64,000 bases of DNA from CAYQDB01 sp964416195 (GTDB taxonomy: Bacteria > Zixibacteria > MSB-5A5 > GN15 > FEB-12), in contig CAYQDB010000001.1 in the NCBI GenBank assembly GCA_964416195.1, forward strand, positions 170,936 through 234,935, in the 5' to 3' direction. The notes beneath the pieces are model-generated. The model made no database searches and was not told the DNA's origin. It saw nothing but the letters and a program-made list of their open reading frames with translations. The position numbers and the translations under genes were made by a program. This document shows, in pieces, positions 24,874 through 34,176 of this stretch (position 1 is the first letter of the stretch; every line of letters begins with the position of its first letter).

Positions 24874-27522
24874 TTGCGTAAAAGACTGAACCTGCCACTG
24901 GTCCTTCACTCGGCTGTGCTGGTGCTGATCATTTCATCTCAGATTCTGGCAGCTGTGAATGGGAAGATTTCCGGTACGGTGGTCGACACGAAGACCGATG
25001 AGCCAATCGTCGGGGCTACGGTTAGAGTGTTGGGGACCAACATGGCAACGAAAACCGATGATGACGGAGAGTATTTCATTATAAGTCTTCCAAGTGGAAA
25101 ATGGGACATCTCTGTCACCCACGTTGGTTTCGAGCCGGTCACCCAAAAGGGGGTGCGGGTGCTGGTAGATCTGACTACTCCAGTGGATTTCAACATGCAG
25201 GCGGCGGCTGTCGAGCTCGGACGGCAGGTCATCGTCCATGCCACTCGCCCGTTGGTCCAGAAGGACTTAACGGCTTCGAGGATTATCTTTACGTCTGATC
25301 GTCTGAGCACACTGCCGAACATCCTCACCGTTCAATCGGTGTTGAGCAACTACCCTGGTGTTGTTGTCGACCGCGACAACAGTATGCACGTGCGAGGAGG
25401 GCGTTCGGGACAGGTCGCGTACTATTTCGATGGCTTCTCTGTGCAGGACCCGTTCGTGGCGAACTCTGGTATCCACATCATACCATCGGCGCTTGAAGAG
25501 CTCTCACTTATTTCGGGTGGGTACACTGCCGAGTATGGTGAGGCTCTCTCAGGTGTAGTGAGCGCCGTTACACGGGAGGGCAGCTCGCAGTACCACGGTG
25601 GTATCAGGATGTACGAGGGAGCCTCTCATGCTTACGATGTCACGACGGCTGACTGGAGTAAGCTGAGACGGGTCGGCAACCGCGCCGTGGCTTTCAATCT
25701 CTCCGGCCCGATACCCGGGGTCGATCCGAAACGTTACACTTTCTTCTCGGCTGGAGAATACCTTCGCAATGCCACTTACCTGCCGCACAATGGAATGATT
25801 TCCTACACCGGGACCGCTAAGATGGCAGTCCAGCCATTCTCGGGGATAAAACTGAAGTCTAATGTCACTTACTATAAAGCCGATGGCGACTCATACACCC
25901 ATCGCGATGTCAACGGACGCTCATATGACTTCAACCTTGACGGCCTTCCCGCATTTAAGAAAGAATCATATCTGATCGGGCTCTCCGGTAACTATGCCTT
26001 TAACGAAAGAACACTGTTGACAACGACCTTCAACACCTTCTCAACATGGACCAAGTCGGCGCCCAATCACCTGATGGATGTCTACTGGAATGAGTGGCCG
26101 GGCTACAGCGAGGGCACTATAGATGACGACAACTATGGCAACGATCGGGATTACACTGACCCTCAGCAGGTTGTTGGTTTTACCACCGGCAGTGATTTTA
26201 ACCCGACTTACCGCAGAAGAGAATCGAAATACAATTCGTTTGTTACCAGCCTGTTGACCCAGGTGAACAAATGGAATCAGATAAAGGTAGGTGTGGAGTA
26301 CCGCAAGAACAACGTCGACTGGGACTTCAAACAGTTTTTTAACGACAATCCGTATGGAGAGAAGTATACCAGCAGTCCGCTGTACGCTTCTGCTTATATT
26401 CAGGACAAGATGGAATACGACCATTTTATCATAAACTTCGGTCTGCGGTATGACTATCGGGATGCTGATATTTCATATAATGTTACGCCCGCCGACACGA
26501 CTGTAACGTACAAGAAGGCCGACTCGAAAGGGCGTTTTTCGCCCCGTCTGGGGGTATCTTTCCCGATTTCCGAGAAGTCAGTTATGCACTTCAACTATGG
26601 TATTTATTATCAGGTGCCCCGATATACTTACCTATACTCCAATCTGCATGGCGACATATCAACCGGATATCCTCTTTTAGGTAACCCTGACCTGGAGCCG
26701 GAGCAAACGACCTCTTATGAGCTTGGTTTAGATCACGTCATTGGGGAAGAGCTGCGATTGGATGTTACCGCTTACTACAAGGATATCGAAGACCTGGTGA
26801 CGACCCGGTCATCATTTAAGGTGGCTGGAAACGCTGTCACCAGCTTTACCAATGGCGACTATGGCTCTGTCAAGGGCGTCGATATATCTCTGGAGAAATT
26901 GCAGATTTCCGGGTATTTCAGCGGATCGATTTCGTACAGCTATATGATTGCCACCGGCAACGGCTCCTATGCCCTGGAACCGTACTACACGTTTCTGACC
27001 TCGACCGAGGACACCCTGGCCCCGGTATCAGAGTACGCCCTCGATTTCGATCAGCGTCACACTGTTACGGCTTTGTTGAGTTACTGTGTGCCAACTGATT
27101 GGCAGGGTCGGTTGTTTGGTGCCGCGATCCCGGGTGCATGGGGGATAAGTATGGTTGGGCACTATGGCTCAGGATTGCCCTACACACCGACGGATGCGTC
27201 CGGCAACCGCCTGGGTGATCGCAATGAGGGTCGGCTTCCGGCCAACTATACGGTCGACATGCGCTTTAACAAAGACTTCTCATTCGGAGCGGGCAATTAC
27301 CCGTTGAAATTCTTCGTAGAGGTTGACAACCTGTTTAACAAGCACAATGTGATAGACATATACTCGCGAACCGGTCAGGCAGACGACGATGGCATCCAAA
27401 CCGGCGCAGGTTTGGCGCTCGATCAGACGGAAGTGGATCGGCTCGACCAACTCTATGATCATGACCCACAACACTTCTCTCCTCCCCGGACAGTCCGGGC
27501 TGGGTTCGAAGTTAACTTCTAA
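24874..27522 (+). CDS. TonB-dependent outer-membrane receptor with N-terminal carboxypeptidase-regulatory-like domain
   Basis: 882 residues. A signal peptide is followed by a carboxypeptidase D regulatory-like domain (GKISGTVVDTKTDEPIVGATV, about 30-115), a plug (VLSNYPGVVVDRDNSMHVRGG) and a long beta-barrel ending in aromatic residues (VRAGFEVNF), as in SusC/RagA-type importers of FCB bacteria. The start is decided by the ribosome-binding site: GGGAGGAGG at 24858-24866 sits 7 bases before a TTG at 24874, whereas an ATG at 24856 would place that site inside the coding sequence. It heads a three-gene surface operon. No SusD partner follows, so the substrate is unknown. Confidence 0.9.
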   Translation: MRKRLNLPLVLHSAVLVLIISSQILAAVNGKISGTVVDTKTDEPIVGATVRVLGTNMATKTDDDGEYFIISLPSGKWDISVTHVGFEPVTQKGVRVLVDLTTPVDFNMQAAAVELGRQVIVHATRPLVQKDLTASRIIFTSDRLSTLPNILTVQSVLSNYPGVVVDRDNSMHVRGGRSGQVAYYFDGFSVQDPFVANSGIHIIPSALEELSLISGGYTAEYGEALSGVVSAVTREGSSQYHGGIRMYEGASHAYDVTTADWSKLRRVGNRAVAFNLSGPIPGVDPKRYTFFSAGEYLRNATYLPHNGMISYTGTAKMAVQPFSGIKLKSNVTYYKADGDSYTHRDVNGRSYDFNLDGLPAFKKESYLIGLSGNYAFNERTLLTTTFNTFSTWTKSAPNHLMDVYWNEWPGYSEGTIDDDNYGNDRDYTDPQQVVGFTTGSDFNPTYRRRESKYNSFVTSLLTQVNKWNQIKVGVEYRKNNVDWDFKQFFNDNPYGEKYTSSPLYASAYIQDKMEYDHFIINFGLRYDYRDADISYNVTPADTTVTYKKADSKGRFSPRLGVSFPISEKSVMHFNYGIYYQVPRYTYLYSNLHGDISTGYPLLGNPDLEPEQTTSYELGLDHVIGEELRLDVTAYYKDIEDLVTTRSSFKVAGNAVTSFTNGDYGSVKGVDISLEKLQISGYFSGSISYSYMIATGNGSYALEPYYTFLTSTEDTLAPVSEYALDFDQRHTVTALLSYCVPTDWQGRLFGAAIPGAWGISMVGHYGSGLPYTPTDASGNRLGDRNEGRLPANYTVDMRFNKDFSFGAGNYPLKFFVEVDNLFNKHNVIDIYSRTGQADDDGIQTGAGLALDQTEVDRLDQLYDHDPQHFSPPRTVRAGFEVNF

Positions 27523-27540
27523 TAAGTCGGAGGCCAACGC

Positions 27541-30276
27541 ATGAAAGCGAGCAAAAAGATACTCTGGTCCTGCTTGTCAGTGGCCTTCCTGTTACACCTT
27601 GGTGTCATGGTGGCAGGTGCTAGGCCCCTGGTTCCCAACGACCAGCCACCGTTTGATACTTCCCGGGGAGGGCCCTTACTCGCACCCCAGCCGGTTACGA
27701 TTGATCAGGTAACACACAATAAGGGAAATATCGTTACCACTGTGGACAACTGGGGGTATGTCGGCGGCTATTCCTACTACGGATTGCCGTCCGGCGAGTG
27801 GCCGCGCAATTCCGGGCATGACTACCTGGCCGAAATCAGATACTGGATGGGTGCGGTAGCGGCAGGAGACGATACTCTCGTGGCCAACACCTATGACGAC
27901 TTTCAAGTCATCCCGGAGTTGTCGTTAGCTGATAACCCTTACAAGATACTGCTCTCTACGGATACGAGCAGGTATCTTAATTATGATCCCGATGACACGG
28001 TTGGATTCGGACATGGTAATCCGGCCTACGGCTGGAGAGTCTGGAACGCCGACTCATTATCATGGGTGTATAATCTTGACTATGATCCGTTAGACTCGGC
28101 TTTCTTCTCCGGCGGTCCTGCTTCGCTACAGGAGTCGCACTACCGCTTCAACGATGCCGCTGGCGATTCGTCGATATTAGGGTTGGAGATGACCCACAGT
28201 GTCTTGCAGTGGAACTACTGTTACAATGAGGACTTCCTGTTCGTCATCCTGGAGATAACGAATACCTCTTCCCAGGATTACAGCAACTTCGCCTTTGGTC
28301 TCTATATCGACATCGATGTCGGTGGTCCGGATGGAACCGGGGAGAATGGACGCCTGGAAGACCTGGTAGCCTTCGACTCCACCGAGAATCTCGCCTGGAT
28401 ATATGACAATGCTGGTGTTGACCCTGGATGGGGACCGACCGTTAGGACCGGCGTCATGGGCACCAAGCTTCTGGAGACGCCGGACGACATCGGTATGACG
28501 GCATTTCGCACCGATGACTGGGCGTTTCTGCCTGACGATGATCCGGGGAGGTTTGCTCTTATCAACAGCCAGCAATTCGACGGGTCGCTTCCGCCGACAG
28601 ATCAGTTCTATCTGCAGTGTGTCCGTGGGATTAACCTCACCGCCGGCAAGACCGTTCGGGTGGTCTATGCCCTGGTGGCCGGAGCTGACGAAGAGGATTT
28701 CCGCGACAACGCTTCGCTGGCTCAGGACTTGTACGACAACTACTTCGTCGGGCCGCAACCTCCGCCAACACCGAGATTGAGAGTCAAAGCAGGGGATGAA
28801 AAGGTGTACCTGTACTGGGATGACACCTCTGAGGTCGGCCTAGATCCACTGAGCGGGAAGAATGATTTTGCCGGATATAAATTGTACCGTAGCGATAACC
28901 AGGGTAAGACATGGGGCGTGGTCAACTATCAGACAGGGAACAACTGCCTCGACATCGACTATACTCCCCTCGCTCTGTATACCGTTAACAACCCCGGCGA
29001 CCCAATTCCGCACTCATTCATAGACGCAGGCTTGTACAATGGCGTAGAGTACTGGTATTGCCTGGTTGCTTTTGACGTGGGCGATACCATAACCGGTGTC
29101 GATCCTCTACAGTCCGGTTGGGGTGTCGCCGGAGAGGTCTCGAATGTCATGGCCACCACTCCAAGAAACAATCCGGCTGGTTTCTTTGACGCCGCCGGCA
29201 GTGTCACTCACAACTACGTGGGCAACGAGCTGCCTTCCGATGGGGAGGTATTTCCCGTGGTATTTGATGAGAATTCCTTGCAGGGAGCGCAATATCAGGT
29301 GGTGTTCGAAGATACTCCCGAGCAAACCTACTGGCATCTTATCAATGAGACTACCGGTGATACTGTGTTGGCTAACCAGACAAATACCGACGGTAGTCCC
29401 GATCTATTCGAGGTCGTCCAGGGGCTGCGGGTGGTTGTCAACGATGGCGACCGTGTCCCTCGTGATTACGGCCAGACGGCGTTTTGTGGTAGCGATACAA
29501 CACTGGCGGTTGAGACCTTCTACGGCCCGGCTCTGCCGGCCTTTACCGGTGACGAGAATGATGTCTTCGGCGGGGCTCACTTCCGTTCGACATATGAACT
29601 GCGGTATACTGGCGATTCTACCCGGGCATCGTGGGTGCTTGACGGATTTTACGGTACGGATAACCCCTACTGGGTGCCTTTCGAGGCTTGGAATGCCAGC
29701 ACCAATGAGCGTATTTCCTTAGCTGTATACGATTGGGATAGCGACGGTGATTGGGATCCGTACGACCTATTAACTATTGTCAACTATCCTTATGATTCTA
29801 CGGCCACTGTGACGCCGGATGCCTTTCCTTACTATTACAGTTGGATGTTCGGATTCGATGAGACCGTATACAATCCTGACACAGGTGATGTGTTCACCGT
29901 CCAGGGAGCGTCGTTGAACGGTCCAGATGACAACTTTGCCTTCAAGGTTGACGGTGTCAACGCCGCCAGTGCCGCCGTGAGTCTGAAGAATATCCGCGTC
30001 GTACCTAATCCCTATTTCGCTCAGTACTCTTCGATGGTGGAAACGGGAGAGGGAGAATCGGTTGTCGAGTTTCAAAAGATCCCCAACCGGTGCACAATCA
30101 GGATTTATACGCTGGCGGGGGACCTGGTGCAAACGATCAACCATACCGATGGGTCGGGTGCTGCACGGTGGAACTTGCTTACGGAAGGCGGCCGCCTTGT
30201 GGCGTCCGGGATATACATCTACCATGTTGAGTCACCCTATGGTGAACACCTCGGCCGTTTTGCCATTATCAAGTAG
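27541..30276 (+). CDS. Large secreted protein with fibronectin-like region and FlgD-like/type IX-style C-terminal domain
   Basis: 911 residues with a signal peptide (about 1-27). The long N-terminal half has Asp/Tyr-rich repeats and looks beta-stranded. A fibronectin-III-like region occurs at about 420-540 (YLYWDDTSEVG, FAGYKLYRS). The C-terminal 90 residues (NIRVVPNPYF, then IRIYTLAGDLV, GIYIYHVES and FAIIK) match the FlgD-like/type IX sorting domain style. It starts 18 bases after the TonB receptor and is followed 12 bases later by the PorV/PorQ barrel, a very typical FCB surface-protein triad. No catalytic motif is visible, so a binding or structural role is likely. Confidence 0.82.
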   Translation: MKASKKILWSCLSVAFLLHLGVMVAGARPLVPNDQPPFDTSRGGPLLAPQPVTIDQVTHNKGNIVTTVDNWGYVGGYSYYGLPSGEWPRNSGHDYLAEIRYWMGAVAAGDDTLVANTYDDFQVIPELSLADNPYKILLSTDTSRYLNYDPDDTVGFGHGNPAYGWRVWNADSLSWVYNLDYDPLDSAFFSGGPASLQESHYRFNDAAGDSSILGLEMTHSVLQWNYCYNEDFLFVILEITNTSSQDYSNFAFGLYIDIDVGGPDGTGENGRLEDLVAFDSTENLAWIYDNAGVDPGWGPTVRTGVMGTKLLETPDDIGMTAFRTDDWAFLPDDDPGRFALINSQQFDGSLPPTDQFYLQCVRGINLTAGKTVRVVYALVAGADEEDFRDNASLAQDLYDNYFVGPQPPPTPRLRVKAGDEKVYLYWDDTSEVGLDPLSGKNDFAGYKLYRSDNQGKTWGVVNYQTGNNCLDIDYTPLALYTVNNPGDPIPHSFIDAGLYNGVEYWYCLVAFDVGDTITGVDPLQSGWGVAGEVSNVMATTPRNNPAGFFDAAGSVTHNYVGNELPSDGEVFPVVFDENSLQGAQYQVVFEDTPEQTYWHLINETTGDTVLANQTNTDGSPDLFEVVQGLRVVVNDGDRVPRDYGQTAFCGSDTTLAVETFYGPALPAFTGDENDVFGGAHFRSTYELRYTGDSTRASWVLDGFYGTDNPYWVPFEAWNASTNERISLAVYDWDSDGDWDPYDLLTIVNYPYDSTATVTPDAFPYYYSWMFGFDETVYNPDTGDVFTVQGASLNGPDDNFAFKVDGVNAASAAVSLKNIRVVPNPYFAQYSSMVETGEGESVVEFQKIPNRCTIRIYTLAGDLVQTINHTDGSGAARWNLLTEGGRLVASGIYIYHVESPYGEHLGRFAIIK

Positions 30277-30288
30277 AGGAGGTGAATA

Positions 30289-31287
30289 GTGAGAACGTTT
30301 ACAGTTTTACTGGTTTTGTTGTTATTGGTCACGACCGCCTCAGCCGAGCTCTCGAAAGTCGGCGCAAGTGGCGCTCAGTTCTTGAAGATAGGTGTCGGTT
30401 CGAAGTACCAGGCGATGGGTGAAGCTTCGGTTGCGGTAGCTAACGATATCTATGCCGCCTACTGGAACCCAGCCGGTTTGGTCGAGATTGACAATGCTGC
30501 GGTTGGTTTTACCAACGTCAACTGGATATTGGATATAGATCTCAACTACGTTGCTATGGCTAAGTACTTCGAAGACGTGGGCGTTTTTGGCGTGTCTGCA
30601 ACTGTTCTCTCGATGGATGATCAGGAGATTACCACCTTCGAGCACCAGGATGGGACCGGCAATTTTTATTCCGCTTCCTCCTATGCCGTGGGTGTCTCAT
30701 TCGCCCGACAGTTGACTAACAAGTTTGCTTTCGGCACAACCGTCAAGTATGTCGGTGAGAAAATCTACAAGGAGAACTCACAGGGATTCGCTTTTGATTT
30801 TGGAACCCTTCTGTACACCGGTTTCCGCTCTCTGCGCCTGGGTATGAGTATCAGTAACTTGGGACCGGAGCTGAAATTCTCTGGCCCGGACCTTTCCGTC
30901 GGCTATGATGCGCAGGATGGTGAGGGTGCCAATCATGCGGTTGGCGCTGAGCTCAAGACGACCCCGTACGACTTACCTATGACGTTCCGAGTGGGGATGG
31001 CCTACGATGTCGATATGGGGCCGAAGTCGGTGCTTACTCTCGCTGGAGAACTCAAACATCCCAGCGACAATGTCCGGCAGGGATCACTCGGCGCTGAATG
31101 GTGTTTCTCGGAACAGTTCTTCCTGCGGAGTGGCTATAAGTTCAACTATGATGAAGAGGGATTAGCCCTGGGTGGCGGTCTGTCTACCCGGATTTCAAAC
31201 AGCACCGCACTCGTGGTTGATTATGCTTGGCAGGATTTTGGCCGGTTGGAGTCGACTCAACGGTTTTCAGTAGGATTCGTGTTTTAA
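30289..31287 (+). CDS. PorV/PorQ-family outer-membrane barrel
   Basis: 332 residues starting at a GTG with GAGGAGGTGA close upstream. A signal peptide ends near ASA (about 20). The next region, VGASGAQFLKIGVGSKYQAM, with GEASVAVANDIYAAYWNPAGL, is the hallmark N-terminal part of FadL-like PorV/PorQ barrels; the end FSVGFVF is a barrel C-terminus. In Bacteroidetes, PorV shuttles type IX cargo for surface attachment; here the adjacent gene encodes a protein with a type IX-like C-terminal domain, which fits. A terminator follows at 31318. Confidence 0.88.
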   Translation: MRTFTVLLVLLLLVTTASAELSKVGASGAQFLKIGVGSKYQAMGEASVAVANDIYAAYWNPAGLVEIDNAAVGFTNVNWILDIDLNYVAMAKYFEDVGVFGVSATVLSMDDQEITTFEHQDGTGNFYSASSYAVGVSFARQLTNKFAFGTTVKYVGEKIYKENSQGFAFDFGTLLYTGFRSLRLGMSISNLGPELKFSGPDLSVGYDAQDGEGANHAVGAELKTTPYDLPMTFRVGMAYDVDMGPKSVLTLAGELKHPSDNVRQGSLGAEWCFSEQFFLRSGYKFNYDEEGLALGGGLSTRISNSTALVVDYAWQDFGRLESTQRFSVGFVF

Positions 31288-31317
31288 TGGCACGTGCAAC
31301 AAGCCTCCTCTCTTTCG

Positions 31318-31345
31318 AGCGCCTCGTTATCGGGGCGCTTTTTTT
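31318..31345 (+). terminator. Intrinsic terminator of the TonB/PorV operon
   Basis: AGCGCCTCG pairs with CGGGGCGCT (one G-U, loop TTAT), followed by a seven-T run at 31339-31345. Confidence 0.85.
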
Positions 31346-31420
31346 GTGTTTCGGTTATGGACAATGGCTGTACAACAGGTATATTAAGTACCGATTTTGT
31401 ACTAAGATAGGAGATTGACA

Positions 31421-33010
31421 ATGGTGGGCATTCTGTGGGTTAGTATTCGAAAAGCTTGTACTGTTCTTTGCCTGGTTCTGCTGAGTAGTACTGTATTGGC
31501 CGCCAACCAAGCGGTAGAAATGCTTACGCGTTATTTTGATTTGCTGGTTACGGGAAACCTGGAGTCAGCTGCAAATCTGTGGACTGAGGCTTCTATTGAG
31601 AGGTCGTCTCGATTTGATATCGAGTATTCAGGGATACCTCTTAAAACTGATTGTTGTTCACCGATTGTCCGCAATCTTGAACTGATGCGCGACTACCTTC
31701 AACCACCGGTCAAGCACGTGACACCGCTTCCCGGTGGTGATTTTGTGAAGCTGGAATATTCTGCTGTAGTCGAAGGGAAACTGGTAGAGTACCCGTACTA
31801 TACCTACTTTGATGGCAGCTACTACTGGCTGACTTATCCCCAGGATTACTACTGCCGCGATTGGAAGATAAAGGAGACTAAGTACTTCCGAATCCACGTC
31901 CACTCGGACGTGGAGAAATATCTCAATCCGGCCGTCCTCGATGAAGCGGATCAGTTTGTCGAGCATCTTGCCGATTCGCTTGGCTTTTCGGGGGTCGACC
32001 TGAAGACTGTCAATGACAAGAAGATTGAATACTACTACTGCGACTCAGACGAAACCGTCAAAGAGATAACGGGAGTTCGGACCAGGGGAATGTTTGACCT
32101 GCCGTCCAATGATGTTATTTCGTGCTTTTTCCCCCATCACCATGAAGTGGCCCACCTAATGATCAACGCCAAACTTCGGCGCCTGCCTCTTGTTACCCAC
32201 CCCTTGTTGCGCGAGGGGCTGGCAGTTTATTATGGCGGTCGTTGGGGTAGGGCTCCGACGGCGCTGTTCGGTCTCGGTGCGTTCTTGTGCCGCGAGAAAA
32301 TCGTCGGTATTGATTCCCTTCTGACGGTCCCCGGTTTTGACAGTCAGGCCAGTTCGGATATAGCCTACCCGGTGGCGGGGTTGTTTACTGCCTACCTTCT
32401 TGATGAAATTGGGTTCAAGAAATACGAAGGGCTTTATCGCTCTCTCTCTGGGAGTCTTGAGGAAATAGGCGCCTTGCGCGATTCGACAGTGAGACGAGAG
32501 CTTCTGGCGGCTGTTGGCAAATCCTCCTGGGACAAGCTGCTGAGTGACTTCGACTCGTTTCTGCAGAGGCAGACGGAGAAGAAAGCAGTGATTTTGCCCG
32601 GGCCTGTTCAAGACGGGAAACCTCTTATCGAGACCAATGATTTCGTTGTCTCAAGTGACCAGGATTGGCTCGTTTTCGAATTTACCACGAAAGCACCTGG
32701 CCCTCCCACGGGGAACCTGTTGTTTGGACGTGACGGACGCCTGTTAGAGGCCACTTCGGCCATGTTCGAGGAACAGTATACTGACACACTGCCGTTTGAG
32801 GGGTACCGCTACGGTGTGCGCTTTGATGCTAATGAAGCAGGTCTGTATGACTATGTCGCCAACCAGCTTGTTGCCAAGTACATCCTGGGAATTACGCCCT
32901 CGGACGAGTACTTTGACTCTGACCAGAACAAAATCACTATAAGGTTTAGGAAAAACTTAGTCGGGGACAAATTTCCCGCTGAAAACGACTGCAAACTGAT
33001 CCCCCTCTAA
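31421..33010 (+). CDS. Secreted HExxH metallopeptidase-like (gluzincin) protein
   Basis: 529 residues with a signal peptide (about 1-28). The zinc-peptidase signature is HHHEVAHLM (HEVAH, about residues 243-247), followed 20 or so residues later by LLREGLAVYYGG, which supplies the third, glutamate ligand of a gluzincin. The N-terminal 90 residues contain a small NTF2-like or accessory region and the C-terminal 120 a beta-rich domain. AGGAGA 7 bases before the ATG at 31421 decides against a TTG at 31415. It probably acts in the periplasm or outside; no substrate can be inferred. Confidence 0.7.
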   Translation: MVGILWVSIRKACTVLCLVLLSSTVLAANQAVEMLTRYFDLLVTGNLESAANLWTEASIERSSRFDIEYSGIPLKTDCCSPIVRNLELMRDYLQPPVKHVTPLPGGDFVKLEYSAVVEGKLVEYPYYTYFDGSYYWLTYPQDYYCRDWKIKETKYFRIHVHSDVEKYLNPAVLDEADQFVEHLADSLGFSGVDLKTVNDKKIEYYYCDSDETVKEITGVRTRGMFDLPSNDVISCFFPHHHEVAHLMINAKLRRLPLVTHPLLREGLAVYYGGRWGRAPTALFGLGAFLCREKIVGIDSLLTVPGFDSQASSDIAYPVAGLFTAYLLDEIGFKKYEGLYRSLSGSLEEIGALRDSTVRRELLAAVGKSSWDKLLSDFDSFLQRQTEKKAVILPGPVQDGKPLIETNDFVVSSDQDWLVFEFTTKAPGPPTGNLLFGRDGRLLEATSAMFEEQYTDTLPFEGYRYGVRFDANEAGLYDYVANQLVAKYILGITPSDEYFDSDQNKITIRFRKNLVGDKFPAENDCKLIPL

Positions 33011-33028
33011 TGAGGCCGGCAATATATC

Positions 33029-34090
33029 ATGGAGCTCCTGTCGGTCTTCACTTTGCTACTCGCTGTTGCTGTCCTTGCGGCGTTGGTCTGGCTGATTGTC
33101 ATCTCCAAAGGGCAGAAACCGCCTGACCAGACACAGAGGATAGACAGCGCCTTTGAGTCCCTGAAAGCAGAACTGATCGGCAAGCAGATGGAGGGACTGC
33201 TTTCGCTGAGAGAGTCCCTGGATTCGGCCAACCGGCTTTTGAACGAGCGCTTGGCGGAAGGCACCGGAGCTCTGGACCGCAGGCTGGAACTATTTGGCGA
33301 ATTAGAGAAAAAGCTTGGGCAGCTGGAAATGCAGGCCAAAAGCATTGAGGAGATCGGCCGCAATATCCAGTCTCTGTCGGAGCTCCTGAAGCCTCCCAAG
33401 CTTCGAGGCAACCTGGGCGAGATTCTCCTTGACAATTTGCTGTCTCAGATTCTTCCTCGAGCGTTGTTTGTCATGCAGTACCAGTTTCAGGGAGGGCAGC
33501 GCGTTGATGCCATGATAAAGTTGGGCAATAGGCTGCTGCCGATAGATTCCAAATTCCCCATGGAGGCCTTTCAAAGGATTCTCTCAGGTGACAACACGGG
33601 GCAAGCGCATCGGGAATTCGTCCGCTCTTTGAAGCAGCATGTTGATACGATCAGTTCGAAGTATGTAAGGCCGGACCAGAACACTACCGACTTCGCAATT
33701 ATGTATATTCCCTCTGAAGCCGTTTATTACGAATTTGTATCTCAACGGGATGCCGAAGCCTTTGAATATGCCCTGTCACGAAAGGTCGTTCCAAGTTCTC
33801 CGGGGCATCTGTATGCCTTTTTGGCTTCCCTCTCGGCGTTGTATGTTGAAAGCGGTTTGGCCACCGGCCTTGCTGCCGACAGCGCCCGTCTGGCCGCCGG
33901 ACTGAACGCCTTGGCGGAATGCCACGCAAAGCTCACGCAACTTCACGACCGGATGGAAGGTTCTTTAAGGTCCCTGACGTTAAGCCTTTCAAAAGCGAAA
34001 GACCTGTCGGGAGATATGTCTTACCAGTTGGGAAGACTTCGGGAGCCGGCAGCGTCGGTTGAGACAAAAGCACAAACGGATGAAAAGTGA
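33029..34090 (+). CDS. rmuC: RmuC-family DNA recombination protein
   Basis: 353 residues: an N-terminal membrane anchor (about 4-25), a coiled coil (about 40-120), then the RmuC nuclease-like domain with PPKLRGNLGE, QGGQRVDAMIKLGNRLLPIDSKFP and TDFAIMYIPSEAVYYE. RmuC limits inversions at short repeats in Escherichia coli. The length is shorter than in E. coli but usual for many phyla. It starts 18 bases after the HExxH protein; the relation is probably positional only. Confidence 0.92.
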   Translation: MELLSVFTLLLAVAVLAALVWLIVISKGQKPPDQTQRIDSAFESLKAELIGKQMEGLLSLRESLDSANRLLNERLAEGTGALDRRLELFGELEKKLGQLEMQAKSIEEIGRNIQSLSELLKPPKLRGNLGEILLDNLLSQILPRALFVMQYQFQGGQRVDAMIKLGNRLLPIDSKFPMEAFQRILSGDNTGQAHREFVRSLKQHVDTISSKYVRPDQNTTDFAIMYIPSEAVYYEFVSQRDAEAFEYALSRKVVPSSPGHLYAFLASLSALYVESGLATGLAADSARLAAGLNALAECHAKLTQLHDRMEGSLRSLTLSLSKAKDLSGDMSYQLGRLREPAASVETKAQTDEK

Positions 34091-34176
34091 CATAGCCTTT
34101 AACTACTGAATTGCCGGTTCCACAGAGTTGTAGCTTGGGATTGGCTTGCGTTGCCGAACAACCCCCACCGACACCG

